Source: Batkoa obscura (lineage: Eukaryota; Entomophthoromycota; Entomophthoromycetes; Entomophthorales; Batkoaceae). From it: DNA of 48,925 nucleotides. Made by a program: the position numbers and the translations under genes. This document shows, in pieces, positions 9,662-20,606 of this stretch (position 1 is the first letter of the stretch; the number at the start of each line of letters is the position of its first letter). Below the pieces are notes generated by a model. That model saw only the letters and a program-made list of their open reading frames with translations. It was not told the origin of the DNA and did not search any database. The stretch covers positions 1-48,925 of the forward strand of contig JASVEC010000115.1 in assembly GCA_030770535.1 (NCBI GenBank), in the 5' to 3' direction.

Positions 9662-11133
9662 TTTTATATTTTATATTTTAGAACTTTGCTTAGAACTATA
9701 TAAAGATAAACTATTTATTAAAAAACAAAAGTACTTAGCACTTTTAAACTATTTGTTATAAGATATGTTGTAAGTTAGCAGAATTTTTATTAGATCTAAT
9801 ATAAATTGCCATATTAGCAAGGACTTTACTAATATAACTTATATATTAATATTAATCAAAGTTATAATATGTCAATAAATACGTGTTCTTATAAAACTTC
9901 ATTGAGAGATATTTACTATTAACTGTTTTATACTCAATATTATGGATTTGCTATAAAATACATCAATAGTTTTAATATCATAATTACATTATTAATATAT
10001 TACTAAGTTAATAAATAGCTGCATAAGAGGGAGTGATTAGCCTCAAAGTTACAATTAGTTATTTTTATATAATACAAATAATATAATAATAGTTTTTATT
10101 TATTATTATAGCTACTTACTTTTCAACCATCTATTAGCTTAACTATCAATAAATTAAGTAATATTAATATTTAGTAATTAATTTTTATCACTTAATAAAC
10201 TATTTACTTATTTAGTAAATATTAAAAATTTTAAACTTTCACTTATTCTTGTAAAATAAGTTGGAATTAATTTTATAATTTTCTTGTTTTGTAAATTTTA
10301 TAACTTTAATTAAAATTACATTAGATATCTTTAATCTATTAGATACTGGGTAATAATATAATTTATCATATTTAGTTAAATACAATACCTATATTTTTTA
10401 TATTTTTTATATTTTTTATATTTTTTATATTTTTTATATTTTTTATATTTTTTATATTTTTTATATTTTTTATATTTTTTATATTTTTTATATTTTTTAT
10501 ATTTTTTATTTTTTTTATTTTTTTTAAAATTATATTTGTTTTCTTATTGTTAATAATTAAACTATTGATTTTATTATATTTGTAAATAAAAACCTTAAAC
10601 TTTGAAATTAATTAGACAATATTTTTCTATTTTATTTAATATTTTAAAATATCTTTTTATTATAAAAATCCCTAAAATGCTATGAAATTGGTACTCAGTG
10701 ATTAAAGTTAAGTACTTTTTGGTTGATTGACTAGCCATAGGTTGAAAGGTTTTAGTTTATGTAGCTAAGATAGACTTGAGTTATGAAAAATAATGCGTAA
10801 TAGGCTACAGACTATGTAAGACAAATAGAATAAATAATATTACTGTAAAATCTATATAAGATATTATCAAGAAGATTTAATAGCTTTACTAAATGTAGGA
10901 GATATCAAGGAATAATTCAGTTAAAAAGCCTCGAGTTACTATGTTCCAGAGTCTCTTTTATATTCCGACAAGTATAGATATCAAAACATGGAGATAATAT
11001 TTTTTAGGACGAAGATACAAATTCTCATAGCAAATCAAACTAAGAGCATGGAATTGATTGTCTCTAAACTCGAGGACATAATGACTTAAGTGATTGCTGT
11101 ATTGCAATTAATCATGGAGGTGACAAGGCGATA
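9662..11133 (-). repeat. Right arm of 1472-base inverted repeat
   Basis: The mirror of 5841-7312, with equal length and one mismatch seen by eye. Outside the match the two sides are unrelated: left continues into the Gypsy fossil, right into the 5' end of a transposon. Confidence 0.95.
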
Positions 11134-11139
11134 CTTTGC
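10681..11139 (-). repeat. LTR in the right inverted-repeat arm
   Basis: The same LTR as 5833-6293, in reverse orientation. Its outermost bases differ from the left copy. Confidence 0.75.
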
Positions 11140-11895
11140 AAAGATTTATAAATTTAAAAACTTAAAGTTTAAACTAATTTTTAAGTAACTTCTAAAACCA
11201 ATTTAGATATCCCTATATAGTATTAAGTTAAAGATTTAATGTTCAATTAGTCAAAAACCTAAACAGTTGTTAGTAAAATACAAATCCAATAGATTTCAAA
11301 TATTTTATGCTGTATTTGTTTTAATAAATATAATATAACAGCAAAAAAATATGAAATAAAGCTAAAAAATAAATATTTTATAACAAATTAAATTAAAATA
11401 AAGCTTTTAATGAAAACAACCAAACGTTTTTATAAACTTAACTATAAAATATAAAATATAAAACGTAAAATAATTAAGTCTTTCGTTTAACTTTTACATA
11501 CAGTTAATTAGCTATAAGTTATAATGTTTGTAAACTATGTAGGTTTAAATCATCAATATATTTATTACTAGTAAAATCTTATTAATTTGAGTTTTGACAT
11601 TAATTTATATATCTGATTAAAGATATAAGTTATTATAACTATTTTTTATTATTGTTATATTTTAACTAAATAAAATAATTTGCATAAATATAGTAATAAA
11701 TTTTAATAAATAAGCTTATAAAATTATGAAACCTTATTTTTTATATTTACATCCATTTTTAATCTATTTTATTTTAGCTTTTACTCATGTTTCATAATGA
11801 AATTGTCAAACGTAATAAATTTATTTACTATTTAATTAAACCAAAAAGTTCAAATATATCATATTAGTATATTTATAATTTAAAGTTTAATATAT

Positions 11896-11994
11896 GGGGA
11901 TGTTCTTTTTGATTTCATTACCTTTTCCATTTTTTAAGCGCTATTTGAGCGGAAAATTTGTTAGTAAAATTCTTAAACACAAAAATTCATCCCC
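11896..11994 (+). mobile_element. MITE, ~100-base family
   Basis: Starts GGGGATGTTCTTTTTG, contains aagcgctatttgag, and ends aaaattcatcccc. It is flanked on both sides by atat, a 4-base target duplication. This is one of the best-preserved copies. Confidence 0.85.
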
Positions 11995-12052
11995 ATATAT
12001 TAAAGTTAATAATGATAAATATATTTAATGATTTAAAAGCTCTTAAACTTAA

Positions 12053-12145
12053 GGGTGATTCTTTTTGTTATCATCCCTTTTTCTATTTTTAAGCGCTATT
12101 TGAGTGGAAAAAATATTAGTAAAATTCTTCAAAAAATACACCGTC
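12053..12145 (+). mobile_element. MITE, decayed copy
   Basis: The same family: the aagcgctatttgagtgg core and the ttagtaaaattctt stretch are clear, while both ends are degenerate. Confidence 0.7.
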
Positions 12146-13020
12146 TATCTATGCTTTAATGGATTTTCTCAAAAAGGAAGATTAATTACTTTAGAAACTA
12201 TCCTGTAAATGATTTTTTTAAGATTTTAACTTTAAATCACAAAACTTCATTAGTAGGCATTTTAAATGAGATTACCTTTAAAAATAATAACCTGTAGCAT
12301 CTTTGTTCGAGGACTTTAATTTTCCTCAACTTATTTTATAAAAAGTTAGAAACTAAAAAATAAAAAGACAACCCCACTTTAATATTTGGATAGTAACTAT
12401 GTAGTTTTAGGTTAAACTTAGAAATTTTTCTATTAAAAGAAACATCAAAGTTTTTTGTTTTTTTATTGATTTTCCGAATTTGGTGTTTAAACAAATGAAC
12501 CTTTTCAACTATAATTAGATATGAATCAAAAAACATCATAGTAATCAATAATCTTTTTGTTTATAAAAGATATTTCGTTTCGAAAAAGATTGATCCCAAA
12601 GATATTGAATTGTTTTTATATATGCATGTAAAGGTAAATGTATATATTACAATATTTTTTAATAAAATACTTATTCACTAAAAAAAAGTTACGTTAAATA
12701 AGCATTATCCCAGAACAAAATTATTGCTAACAAGTTATATGGCAAAACCCTGGATTTGCCAAAATTTAAAATACATCAGCCATAGGGGGATGATAGTGAT
12801 AAAAATAGATGAATATTATACAAGAATAAAAAACTTGATACTAATGATTAGTTTTATTCAGTAAAACTAGGATCTAAATATAAAATCAATGTTATAAGAA
12901 CAAAACAAAGAAAGAGATATTTATTATGAAATAATAATACATTGAAATACTACGCCATCTATTTAAAATTTAAAAAGAAAAGCACAAAGAATATATATTT
13001 GAAAAAATAAGATTGAGAAG

Positions 13021-13030
13021 TATATAAATA
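13021..13030 (+). promoter_or_regulatory. TATA-like box
   Basis: tatataaata lies about 40 bases upstream of the chosen ATG at 13070 and supports that start. Confidence 0.45.
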
Positions 13031-13069
13031 AGTGCTGTATCGCAAACCCAAGTTAGGTAGAATTTCAAA

Positions 13070-13876
13070 ATGACAACGGCTAAAGGTATAGGCTTGTATT
13101 CCTTACTAGTCTTTGGAGCTTCCATTGGATCTGTCATAGGAGTTTCTTTATTCGTTAATGTAATCATTATATTGGTTTTAATCATTATTAACTATATTTA
13201 GTTTTGCGCCAAATCGCCAACTTCAAACATGATCATTACTAAAAAGAAAGATGAAATTCATTTGGAATTAGAAGCTGATAACCCTAGAGCTTTTAGTATT
13301 TGTTTAAAGCGTATTGAACTTTACAGGGTGATTCGCGACTGTAGTCCTAACAGTAAATGGATAGAACCTTTATCCCAAAAATGTTCAAAAAACTGCTATT
13401 CAGAGGAAATATCTAATACTAGTCAATCTATAGACTCCTATAAATTCAGTGATTTGGATAAAAGTAGCTTAAATATATGTTTTTCTGGCGAGGATGAAAG
13501 CAGCATATATGAAGCAATAGAATTTATAAAGCAAGATGGCTTAAGCAAATCTGTTTTTAATAAAGACGGAAATAATGTACACAAAGCAACGTGTATTGTA
13601 GATCAAGTTCTAACATCCTAGAGCCTTGAAAAAGCTGGTTTAGAAGCTTTTAAATCCAAACTAGATGAAAATGTCAACTATAATTTTAAAATTGATAAAG
13701 CGAATATGATTAAAGAGGAAAATAATTCTTTAAGTTTAGATCATCCTGAACTCAATGAAGGAATTAGCTACCTAATCTCAGATCATTCAAGATATAGCGA
13801 TATCGATAGTATCAATAAGAATGAACCTGTGTCACCTTATACAGGTGAAAATGATGAAAATGAAGTTGATAATTGA
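13070..13876 (+). CDS. Unrecognised three-exon protein with N-terminal membrane segment
   Basis: Proposed exons 13070-13159, 13202-13576 and 13622-13876. Introns of 42 and 45 bases have GT..AG ends, and TTAAC or CTAAC branch-like motifs lie near their 3' ends. Both introns are phase 0 and each removes an in-frame stop. The three exons join into 240 codons without a break (239 residues). Residues ~8-30 (LYSLLVFGASIGSVIGVSLF) form one membrane span or signal anchor. Then comes a charged region (ITKKKDEIHLELEADNPRAF) with a Cys/Trp-containing part (RVIRDCSPNSKWIEP), and an acidic C-terminus rich in Asp, Glu, Asn and Ser. I do not recognise the family. If the introns are wrong, the locus is a pseudogene with two stops, but the precise fit argues for a live gene. 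Confidence 0.65.
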
Positions 13877-14346
13877 ATATCTATGATTTAGTTATCTATA
13901 TAATTAATAAATTAGAATCCATATATGAAAATACTCTCTTTTTTAGTTTTCATTATTAATATAGCATCCCAAATAATTAGATAAGAGTATTGTTAGTTTA
14001 ATTCTTTATTATAAGAGAGTACAATGTAAAATATATGTACTCAATAGATAAATATGTAGTGGTATATCATCTAGATATTAAAACTTTGACACTTGCATTT
14101 CCTTACTTTGCCATTTGAATTCAAAATTTAGATACTAATAAAGTTTTATTGATAGTTTTTGTAAATTTCAAATAACTTAAGCTATTTTATTAAAGGAATA
14201 CAATTAAAAACAAAAAATTCTAACCTTCTTTATACACTATTAAAGATGTGAGAGCTTATAACTATTTTACTATTCTAATCCTTTGAGCACCGAATATTTT
14301 GCAAATTTGATTGATTAGGTGGTAATTTTTACTGATTTTATGCCAA
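13877..14346. other. Intergenic, nothing recognised
   Basis: AT-rich sequence between the three-exon gene and a solo LTR. No gene, RNA or repeat was identified. Confidence 0.5.
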
Positions 14347-14746
14347 TGTGAAATATCGCTTTGTCAGTCCCATGGTTAATTATTTTGATTTGTTATGAGA
14401 ATTTCTAGCTCCATCCCAAAGAATATTATCCTCTCATTTTGATATTTATACTTTTCAGAGTATAAAAGAGTTTACAGAATATAATAGTTCGAGGCTTTTT
14501 AACTGAATTAATCCCTGATATCTCGAACATTTAATAAAGCCACTAAGTTTTCTTAATAGTATTTTACATAGATTTTACATTAGTATTGTCTATTCTATTT
14601 GTCTTATATAGCTTGTAACCTATTACGTGCTATTCCTCATAACCCAAGTCTATCTTAGTCACATAAACTAAGACCTTTCGACTTATAGTGTAGTCAACCC
14701 AGCAATAGCTGTTCTTGACTCCAAACCCTGAGTACCAGATTTCACA
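14347..14746 (+). repeat. Solo LTR, 400-base subtype
   Basis: Begins TGTGAAATATCGC and ends CAGATTTCACA, with tataaaagag inside. It is flanked by ccaa on both sides, a probable target duplication. This is the short subtype, shared with 27424-27823. No internal retroelement region is nearby. Confidence 0.85.
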
Positions 14747-15187
14747 CCAATTAAACCAGTTTTTTAAAATTGAATACAAAAAGGTTATTTCAGTTTAAAC
14801 CATCTGAATAGGTGTTTGTGATTTTATTTTGATTTAAAATCATTTAATTAGGGATAAAAGTGATTCTATGATGCAAAATCTTTTACCTTGTCATTAAGAC
14901 TCAAAATATTGATTAGTAAAGCTAATGTTATATTATTAGATATCCTTGAAATACTGTAATTTTGAAAACTTTTTAACTAGCAGTAACATGCTGCATTAGC
15001 AAATGCTACTTTTTACAAAGTAAACACTACCTTATTTTATGAGCTATAGCCTTATGTAGTTAAATTTGACCCAAAACCGAGGTTTTTTTGCTATATTTCC
15101 TTTTCTAATATTATTTTTCATATGTTTTTGTTTGAATTTACTTTAAAAAATTATTAATAGCTTTATCTATTAAAACATCATAAAATA
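14747..15187. other. Intergenic, nothing recognised
   Basis: AT-rich, without a coding frame or repeat that I can place. Confidence 0.45.
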
Positions 15188-15240
15188 GGGATATATTTTT
15201 TTGTTTAAGAATTTTACTAACAATCTTTCTGCTTAAATAG
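15188..15240 (-). mobile_element. MITE fragment cut by LTR
   Basis: The GGGATATATTTTTTTG end and the aagaattttactaacaatct part of the ~100-base MITE (reverse orientation) stop exactly where the next LTR begins. Confidence 0.75.
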
Positions 15241-15703
15241 TGTGAAATCTGGTACTCATGGTTTGGAGTCAAGAACAGCTATTTCCGGGTTGACTACACT
15301 ATAAGTCGAAAGGTCTTAGTTTATGTGACTAAGATAGACTTGAATTATGAAGAATAGCACGTAATAGATTACAAGCTATATAAGACAAATAGAATAGACA
15401 ATACTAATGCAGAATCTACGTAAAATACTATTAAGTAAACTTAGTGGCTTTATTAAGTCTAGGAGATATCAAGGAATAATTCAATTAAAAGCCTCAAACT
15501 ACTATACTCTGTAAACTCTTTTATACTCTGAAAAGTATAAATATCAAAATGAGAGGATAATATTCTTTTGGATGGAGCTAGAAATTCTCATAGCAAATCA
15601 AACTAAGAACGTGGGATTGATTTTTTCTGAACTCAAGAACACAGCAGCTTAGGCGATTGTTATGCTATAATTAACCATAGGACTGACAAAGCGGTATTTC
15701 ACA
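15241..15703 (-). repeat. Solo LTR, 463-base subtype (inverted partner of 16204)
   Basis: The reverse orientation of the TGTGAAAT LTR. It is almost identical to the copy at 16204-16666 and has the same length. No target duplication is seen: a MITE fragment lies on one side and a transposase fragment on the other, which suggests an ectopic recombination junction. Confidence 0.85.
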
Positions 15704-16016
15704 GTTGTTATAAGTAGCTCTTAAAATTGACGTAGATAAATTACAATGTTTATATTGTGTACTCCTCCCTATTGTATTGAAATTTCCAAAAATTCTATTT
15801 CGAAGTTTAGTTATGAAAGTTTGCATTTTATTTTTATTTCAACATAAAATATGTAGTTGGAAAAACTAACTATTTAAGAAAAGGAAATAATTAAAATAAG
15901 TTTTAAATAAAAAGGTTTAATTTTAGGCTTTTTAGATTTAACCGTCACGTTAAAGACACAAAGTTTAGAATATTAAAACTTGGAAGTTAAATCCTGAAAC
16001 CAATTCGGACAGCCCC
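15704..16016 (-). mobile_element. DNA transposon 5' fragment
   Basis: The reverse complement of the first ~310 bases of the transposon family: TIR (ends gaaaccaattcggacagcccc at 16016), leader, start codon near 15834 and the first ~35-40 codons of transposase. It is cut off at the LTR. Confidence 0.85.
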
Positions 16017-16203
16017 ATGTATTAAGGATTTATAAATTTAAAAACCCAAAACCTGGGTTTTCATATTTTATTGACTTTATTATTAATTCAATTCAAACGT
16101 GGGAGACTGGAGATCATTAAGTTTGCATATACTGAATTTAACTATAATAGTCTTTTTTATCTTTATGTTTACTAAATGCAAAGTCTAAAATTATTATCTA
16201 TGT

Positions 16204-16666
16204 TGTGAAATATCGCTTTGTCAGTCCTATGGTTAATTATAGCATAACAATCGCCTAAGCTGCTGTGTTCTTGAGTTCAGAAAAAATCAATCCCACGTTC
16301 TTAGTTTGATTTGCTATGAGAATTTCTAGCTCCATCCCAAAGAATATTATCCTCTCATTTTGATATTTATACTTTTCAGAGTATAAAAGAGTTTACAGAG
16401 TATAGTAGTTTGAGGCTTTTAATTGAATTATTCCTTGATATCTCCTAGACTTAATAAAGCCACTAAGTTTACTTAATAGTATTTTACGTAGATTCTGCAT
16501 TAGTATTGTCTATTCTATTTGTCTTATATAGCTTGTAATCTATTACGTGCTATTCTTCATAATTCAAGTCTATCTTAGTCACATAAACTAAGACCTTTCG
16601 ACTTATAGTGTAGTCAACCCGGAAATAGCTGTTCTTGACTCCAAACCATGAGTACCAGATTTCACA
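16204..16666 (+). repeat. Solo LTR, 463-base subtype
   Basis: Begins TGTGAAATATCGC and ends TTCACA, flanked by atgt on both sides (4-base target duplication). It forms a near-identical inverted pair with 15241-15703 across a 500-base spacer. Confidence 0.9.
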
Positions 16667-16695
16667 ATGTTTAAGTCAAATTAGTAATAGGACAT

Positions 16696-16793
16696 GGGGA
16701 TGTTTTTTTGGCTTTGTTACTTTTTGCATTTTTTAAGCACTATTTGCGTGGAAAAACTGTTAGTAAAATTCTTAAATACAAAAATGCATCCCC
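16696..16793 (+). mobile_element. MITE, first of a head-to-tail pair
   Basis: GGGGATGTTTTTTTGG ... ATGCATCCCC. The 5' flank is acat and the 3' flank atat. It is directly followed by a second, inverted MITE with only the atat between them. Confidence 0.85.
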
Positions 16794-16797
16794 ATAT

Positions 16798-16897
16798 GGT
16801 GACGTATTTTGTGTTTAAGAATTTTTCCAAGAATTTTTCCACTCTAAATAACGTTTTAAAAAATGCAAAAAGTAATGAAACCAAAAAAAACACCCTC
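16798..16897 (-). mobile_element. MITE, second of the pair (inverted)
   Basis: A reverse-orientation copy flanked by a perfect atat duplication (16794-16797 and 16898-16901). Its target was evidently the flank of the first MITE. Confidence 0.85.
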
Positions 16898-17424
16898 ATA
16901 TCTTTATTTTAAAAGAATGCTAATATTCTATGATAATTTTTAGAGGACAGCAAATCAATTGAGGCTAACTATTCTTTACTTAAAATTAACTCTTAGTATC
17001 TTAAATTGAAATAAGAAATATGCTTTAAAGCTACTTTACTTACCTTAGGAAGCAAATACAGCTTTTAATACAATATTGAAGCTTGAACAGAGGCTTTTAG
17101 TATGGTACTTTATTGTATTGTACATTCTTTTACTGCTTCTATAATTAAAATATAGAATAATTCTCTATAAGTTTGATGATATTAGTATAAAAGCTACAGT
17201 ATTAGAGTAGTTTTTTATGAATGCTTGAAAAACTAAAAGATCAAATGAGGTAATTGATTATACATTTGTAAATCTCGATAAATTAATTAAATCAAAACAA
17301 AATAATTGAACAGCAGTTTAGAGCATTTGCTAGTCTATTTTATGTTCCTAAAGGCGTAATCAAAATAAAAAAGGATACACATAACTTTGACCAGTCTTAT
17401 ATTTATAACTTATTTATCTAAAAT
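16898..17424. other. Intergenic, nothing recognised
   Basis: The 3' flank of the minus-strand receptor gene. AT-rich, with no feature found. Confidence 0.45.
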
Positions 17425-18648
17425 TCAAAGCGACTTGATTATTTGGTCTAACATTACTTGAACTGCACGATCCACATCAGCTGCATTATTACTACTAGCA
17501 GTAGAAGATAGTTCTGAGCTTATGTCAATGGTCAACATTACATCATCTATAATTTTGAGTCATTACTCAAATAGAAAAATAAAATGCTTACCAGAACCTC
17601 TTCTCCAAGCTTTAACCTTAAATCTACTTGTTAATCTTTTATAAGTTTTCATCACCGCTGATTGGAGGGTAGGATCTAAACAGAAAGCAATGAAATTAAG
17701 CGACCCAGCTAGTGATGATCCCATTATAGACCAGTTTTTTAGATATATGGGACGTGTTCCATTTATATCAAAGTACGTCTGTGAAACAATAACACCAGTA
17801 TGGGTGAATATCATAATACATGGGTATAATACTCTAAATAAAGTTTTAATGCTAAATCAAAAACACATAATGCTCACATCCTTAACCCCAGCTGTCTAAC
17901 ACTACTAATTGCTTTACTTGATGTTTCTATTGCTCTGAAATATCTATGTTTTTTAATAGCATCTAAGTTACTATTTAACTTGATTATAACTAAAATAACC
18001 ACGACAAGGAGGTAAATCATTACAACTATATAGGTGAGCTGAAATACTAATAAATCAAAAAATTTTGCATCGCTTGCATTAGCAATAACAATATAACATC
18101 CTTGATCTTTAGCATACCCGAGCTTACCAAGAGCTATTCATAAAATGTAAATAAATTTATAATGCACTAATTATATACCTAATGGGATCGTTGCACATAT
18201 AAATGCTACTGTCAAAGGTATAACCCAATATAGGGCCTCGACTTTCTTGGTGGTATTTTTCTCTTGTAGAAATGTTCGTTGTAAGTTTATTCCAACACAA
18301 GCGTTGAAAAAAGCATACAATAATGGGAAAAAGAAAAACTGCCATCCAATAAATGTACACATCGCACTCGGTGACTTGGCATATGGTCTTATCCATAAGT
18401 GTGTGGTATGCAGCCAGATATCATAGCATGATATGACTGTTTGTAAGCGCAAAGAAACACGGTTAACTAACTTCCAGTCATAGATACCTAGATTGAATGT
18501 TTAATATCCATCATATTATTTTTTTCTAAAAGACAATACTAAGGCATATCATTGTTAGTATAACTAGGAATGCAAAGAACGCAGACGTTTTTGATGTTAT
18601 TGGGGTATAGTATAAGTAGATCTGATTAGTTTCTGGCCGTCCGCTCAT
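17425..18648 (-). CDS. Seven-helix G-protein-coupled receptor, paralog 1
   Basis: Five exons (minus): 18648-18540, 18487-18179, 18133-17878, 17833-17592 and 17546-17425, with introns of 44 to 52 bases. The exons sum to 1038 bases, 345 residues. Seven hydrophobic segments are visible: TM1 in exon 1 (SAFFAFLVILTMICLSIV), TM2 to mid-TM4 in exon 2, TM4 end to TM5 in exon 3, TM6 and TM7 in exon 4 (QTYFDINGTRPIYLKN is the outer loop between them). A Cys before TM3 (AMCTF) and one in outer loop 2 (DQGCYIV) could form the usual disulfide. The overall look is the cAMP-receptor/Git3-like class of fungal receptors. Exon 5 gives a Ser/Asp-rich cytosolic tail ending LDQIIKSL. The gene is transcribed away from paralog 2, 1958 bases apart. 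The ligand is unknown. Confidence 0.82.
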
Positions 18649-20606
18649 TTTTTTAAGTTAATGAGACCCAAGAAGTTCACTTATTTAGAATAATTTTTTA
18701 TACTTTATGCTTGAGTGCTTTATTTATCTGAACAAGCTATACATACGCTATATTATATTTTTTAATCTGTAAACAAGTTAAATGTAAAATATCCTGTTTT
18801 TATGTTACTCTTTGGTAAAATAAGAAAACTTGTTGAACTTGGCATGAGTTTATTGTAATGAATACACGTTTTATAAGATTGGTTACTACATAATATAAAG
18901 GAATAGAAAATCACGGGTAAGTATTTTACATCACCTAAACCAGAACTGAGCTCGGATAATTTAAAGTTGCATTCTAATATACTGTAATGGACTATATTAA
19001 TAAATAGTAAATATTTACTAGTATATGCTTGTAGAATCCATTTTGATTTTTGAACTTCAAATCATTTGCATATCATGTTAGAAGACGTATTTGTTTATAA
19101 AATACCACTAGTTTATAAAGTAAATCTTAAAGCATTAAAAAATACACAAGATTCTATTTTTGTTCATCAATTTTCATCAATAGGTATAAAAATTATAACA
19201 TCAAAAATTACTGGCTGCAAAATAATATTCTCAAATACTTTAGAAAGTTTTGAACCTGAATAAAAATGTTTTATCAATATAAAAGTATAATGAGCTTTGG
19301 TGATTAAGTTGAATCTCGACATCTTTTTTATTAGCATTACGGAGTCCAAGAGACTAGTAGGATGTAGATTCACCATATTATTAGTTGTTTGATATAAGAA
19401 GTAGAAGCGCGCTATAGAACTGCTATATGAGGTTAAATTCATATAAACGTATTCTTATTTAGAACCGATAATTAAAGGTGTAAAATAGATATTTCATTTT
19501 TAAGTTTCCTTAAACTAGTTTGTATTAATTCAAGAATATCAATCATATTATATATATTTTCTGTTATGTTCGCATTGCCTTTTAAAAAAGTAAATTCAAC
19601 AAACAGGCTTCTATCGCATTTTTTAAAGACAAATAAGTAGCCAAAATCATATTATTTAAAAAAACGTTATACCTATATTGTATCCTTTTGTTCTAATTCA
19701 CAAAATTTTCATTAGAAAATATAAAACATGCTGTTACTTTTTGGAACTATAATAGATGTTAGCTTAACGTAAATAGTACCCATGTATTAGTATTTTATTT
19801 AGTATAGCATGAGTGCTTACTGTATAGTTATAATAAGTATATTTTCATGCTATTTGAGTTTTTTACTTAATCCTCAAAAAAATATTAGAAAGACAGGTAT
19901 GGACTATAACATCATTGCTAAAGCATTTAAATATGCCAATTTAAAAGCTATTACTGGTTGATTTTAGATATGAGTTGGATATTTTCAATTCTATATTCAA
20001 TTAATTTAATCATTGTTACTATTTTTATTTTTAAATTCACCAAATGCAAAATTAGAAATGCTCAATCCACGTCTAAAACAATTTGATAGTATCCCTTAAA
20101 AATACAATTATGCTTAAATTATGTAAAGGTAAATTCAAAAATTAAAATTCTTTAAACGCCAAGGCAATTAAAAATGAGTGTATATGATACGAGAAAGAAC
20201 AATTATTTAAATTAAGGGTTTTTGATTTTAAAATTCTAATACAAGACTTTATTAATCGTACCCTTTTAAGTCCTCTAACTTAGGGTTGGTTTTTTTACAG
20301 AAGAAGGTTCTTGATAAAAGAAATATTTTATAAATTAAAAATATAGAACAGCACTATATAACTTTCTAATTAACTCTCAAACTGATGAAAATTTTATTCT
20401 GGAGTCATTAACTATTCAATGAATGATTAAGTTGATATTAAACTAGTATTGTGATTAAATTTGACAAATATAGTAAAAAAGGATTTTTGTTGAACATTTA
20501 AATTCATTACCAAAGAGAGTGGCACTTCATTAACTGTTTATTTAGAAAATAAAGTTATAAATAGAACCAAAATTACACTTAACCTTTAAATTTAATATCT
20601 GAAAAA
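18649..20606. other. Shared upstream region of the divergent receptor pair
   Basis: 1958 bases between two start codons, with no convincing gene. A 65-codon frame at 19066-19263 and an overlapping antisense frame have no supporting features. The two genes become alike only about 8 bases before their ATGs, so the promoters are unrelated in sequence although the coding starts are identical. Confidence 0.6.

Larger units (their letters stand above)
9618..11213 (-). mobile_element. Composite DNA transposon copy with LTR inside
   Basis: On the minus strand: a 5' TIR (ends near 11213, with aaaaccaatttagatatccc), an LTR (10681-11139), the decayed 3' part of the transposase, and a 3' TIR starting GGGGTGTCGGAATTG at 9618. 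The body of the transposase is missing where the LTR sits. Both transposon ends are present, so this is probably the original from which the mirrored left arm was copied. Confidence 0.7.
11214..13018. other. Intergenic, AT-rich, two MITEs
   Basis: No gene recognised. It contains the MITEs at 11896-11994 and 12053-12145. The rest is AT-rich with only short random frames. Confidence 0.6.

Noticed and set aside
5841-11133. The inverted arms as terminal repeats of one large transposon
   Set aside because: The arms are composites of an LTR and a transposon piece, and each side keeps its own separate transposon end, so they are not the ends of a single element.
12970-13185. 71-codon minus-strand frame
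   Set aside because: Antisense to exon 1 of the three-exon gene and its promoter; the plus-strand model explains the region better.
16694-16912. Short frames on both strands over the paired MITEs
   Set aside because: They arise from the palindromic arrangement of two MITEs.
19066-19442. Two overlapping short frames between the receptors
   Set aside because: No domain, start context or similarity to support either; left as intergenic.
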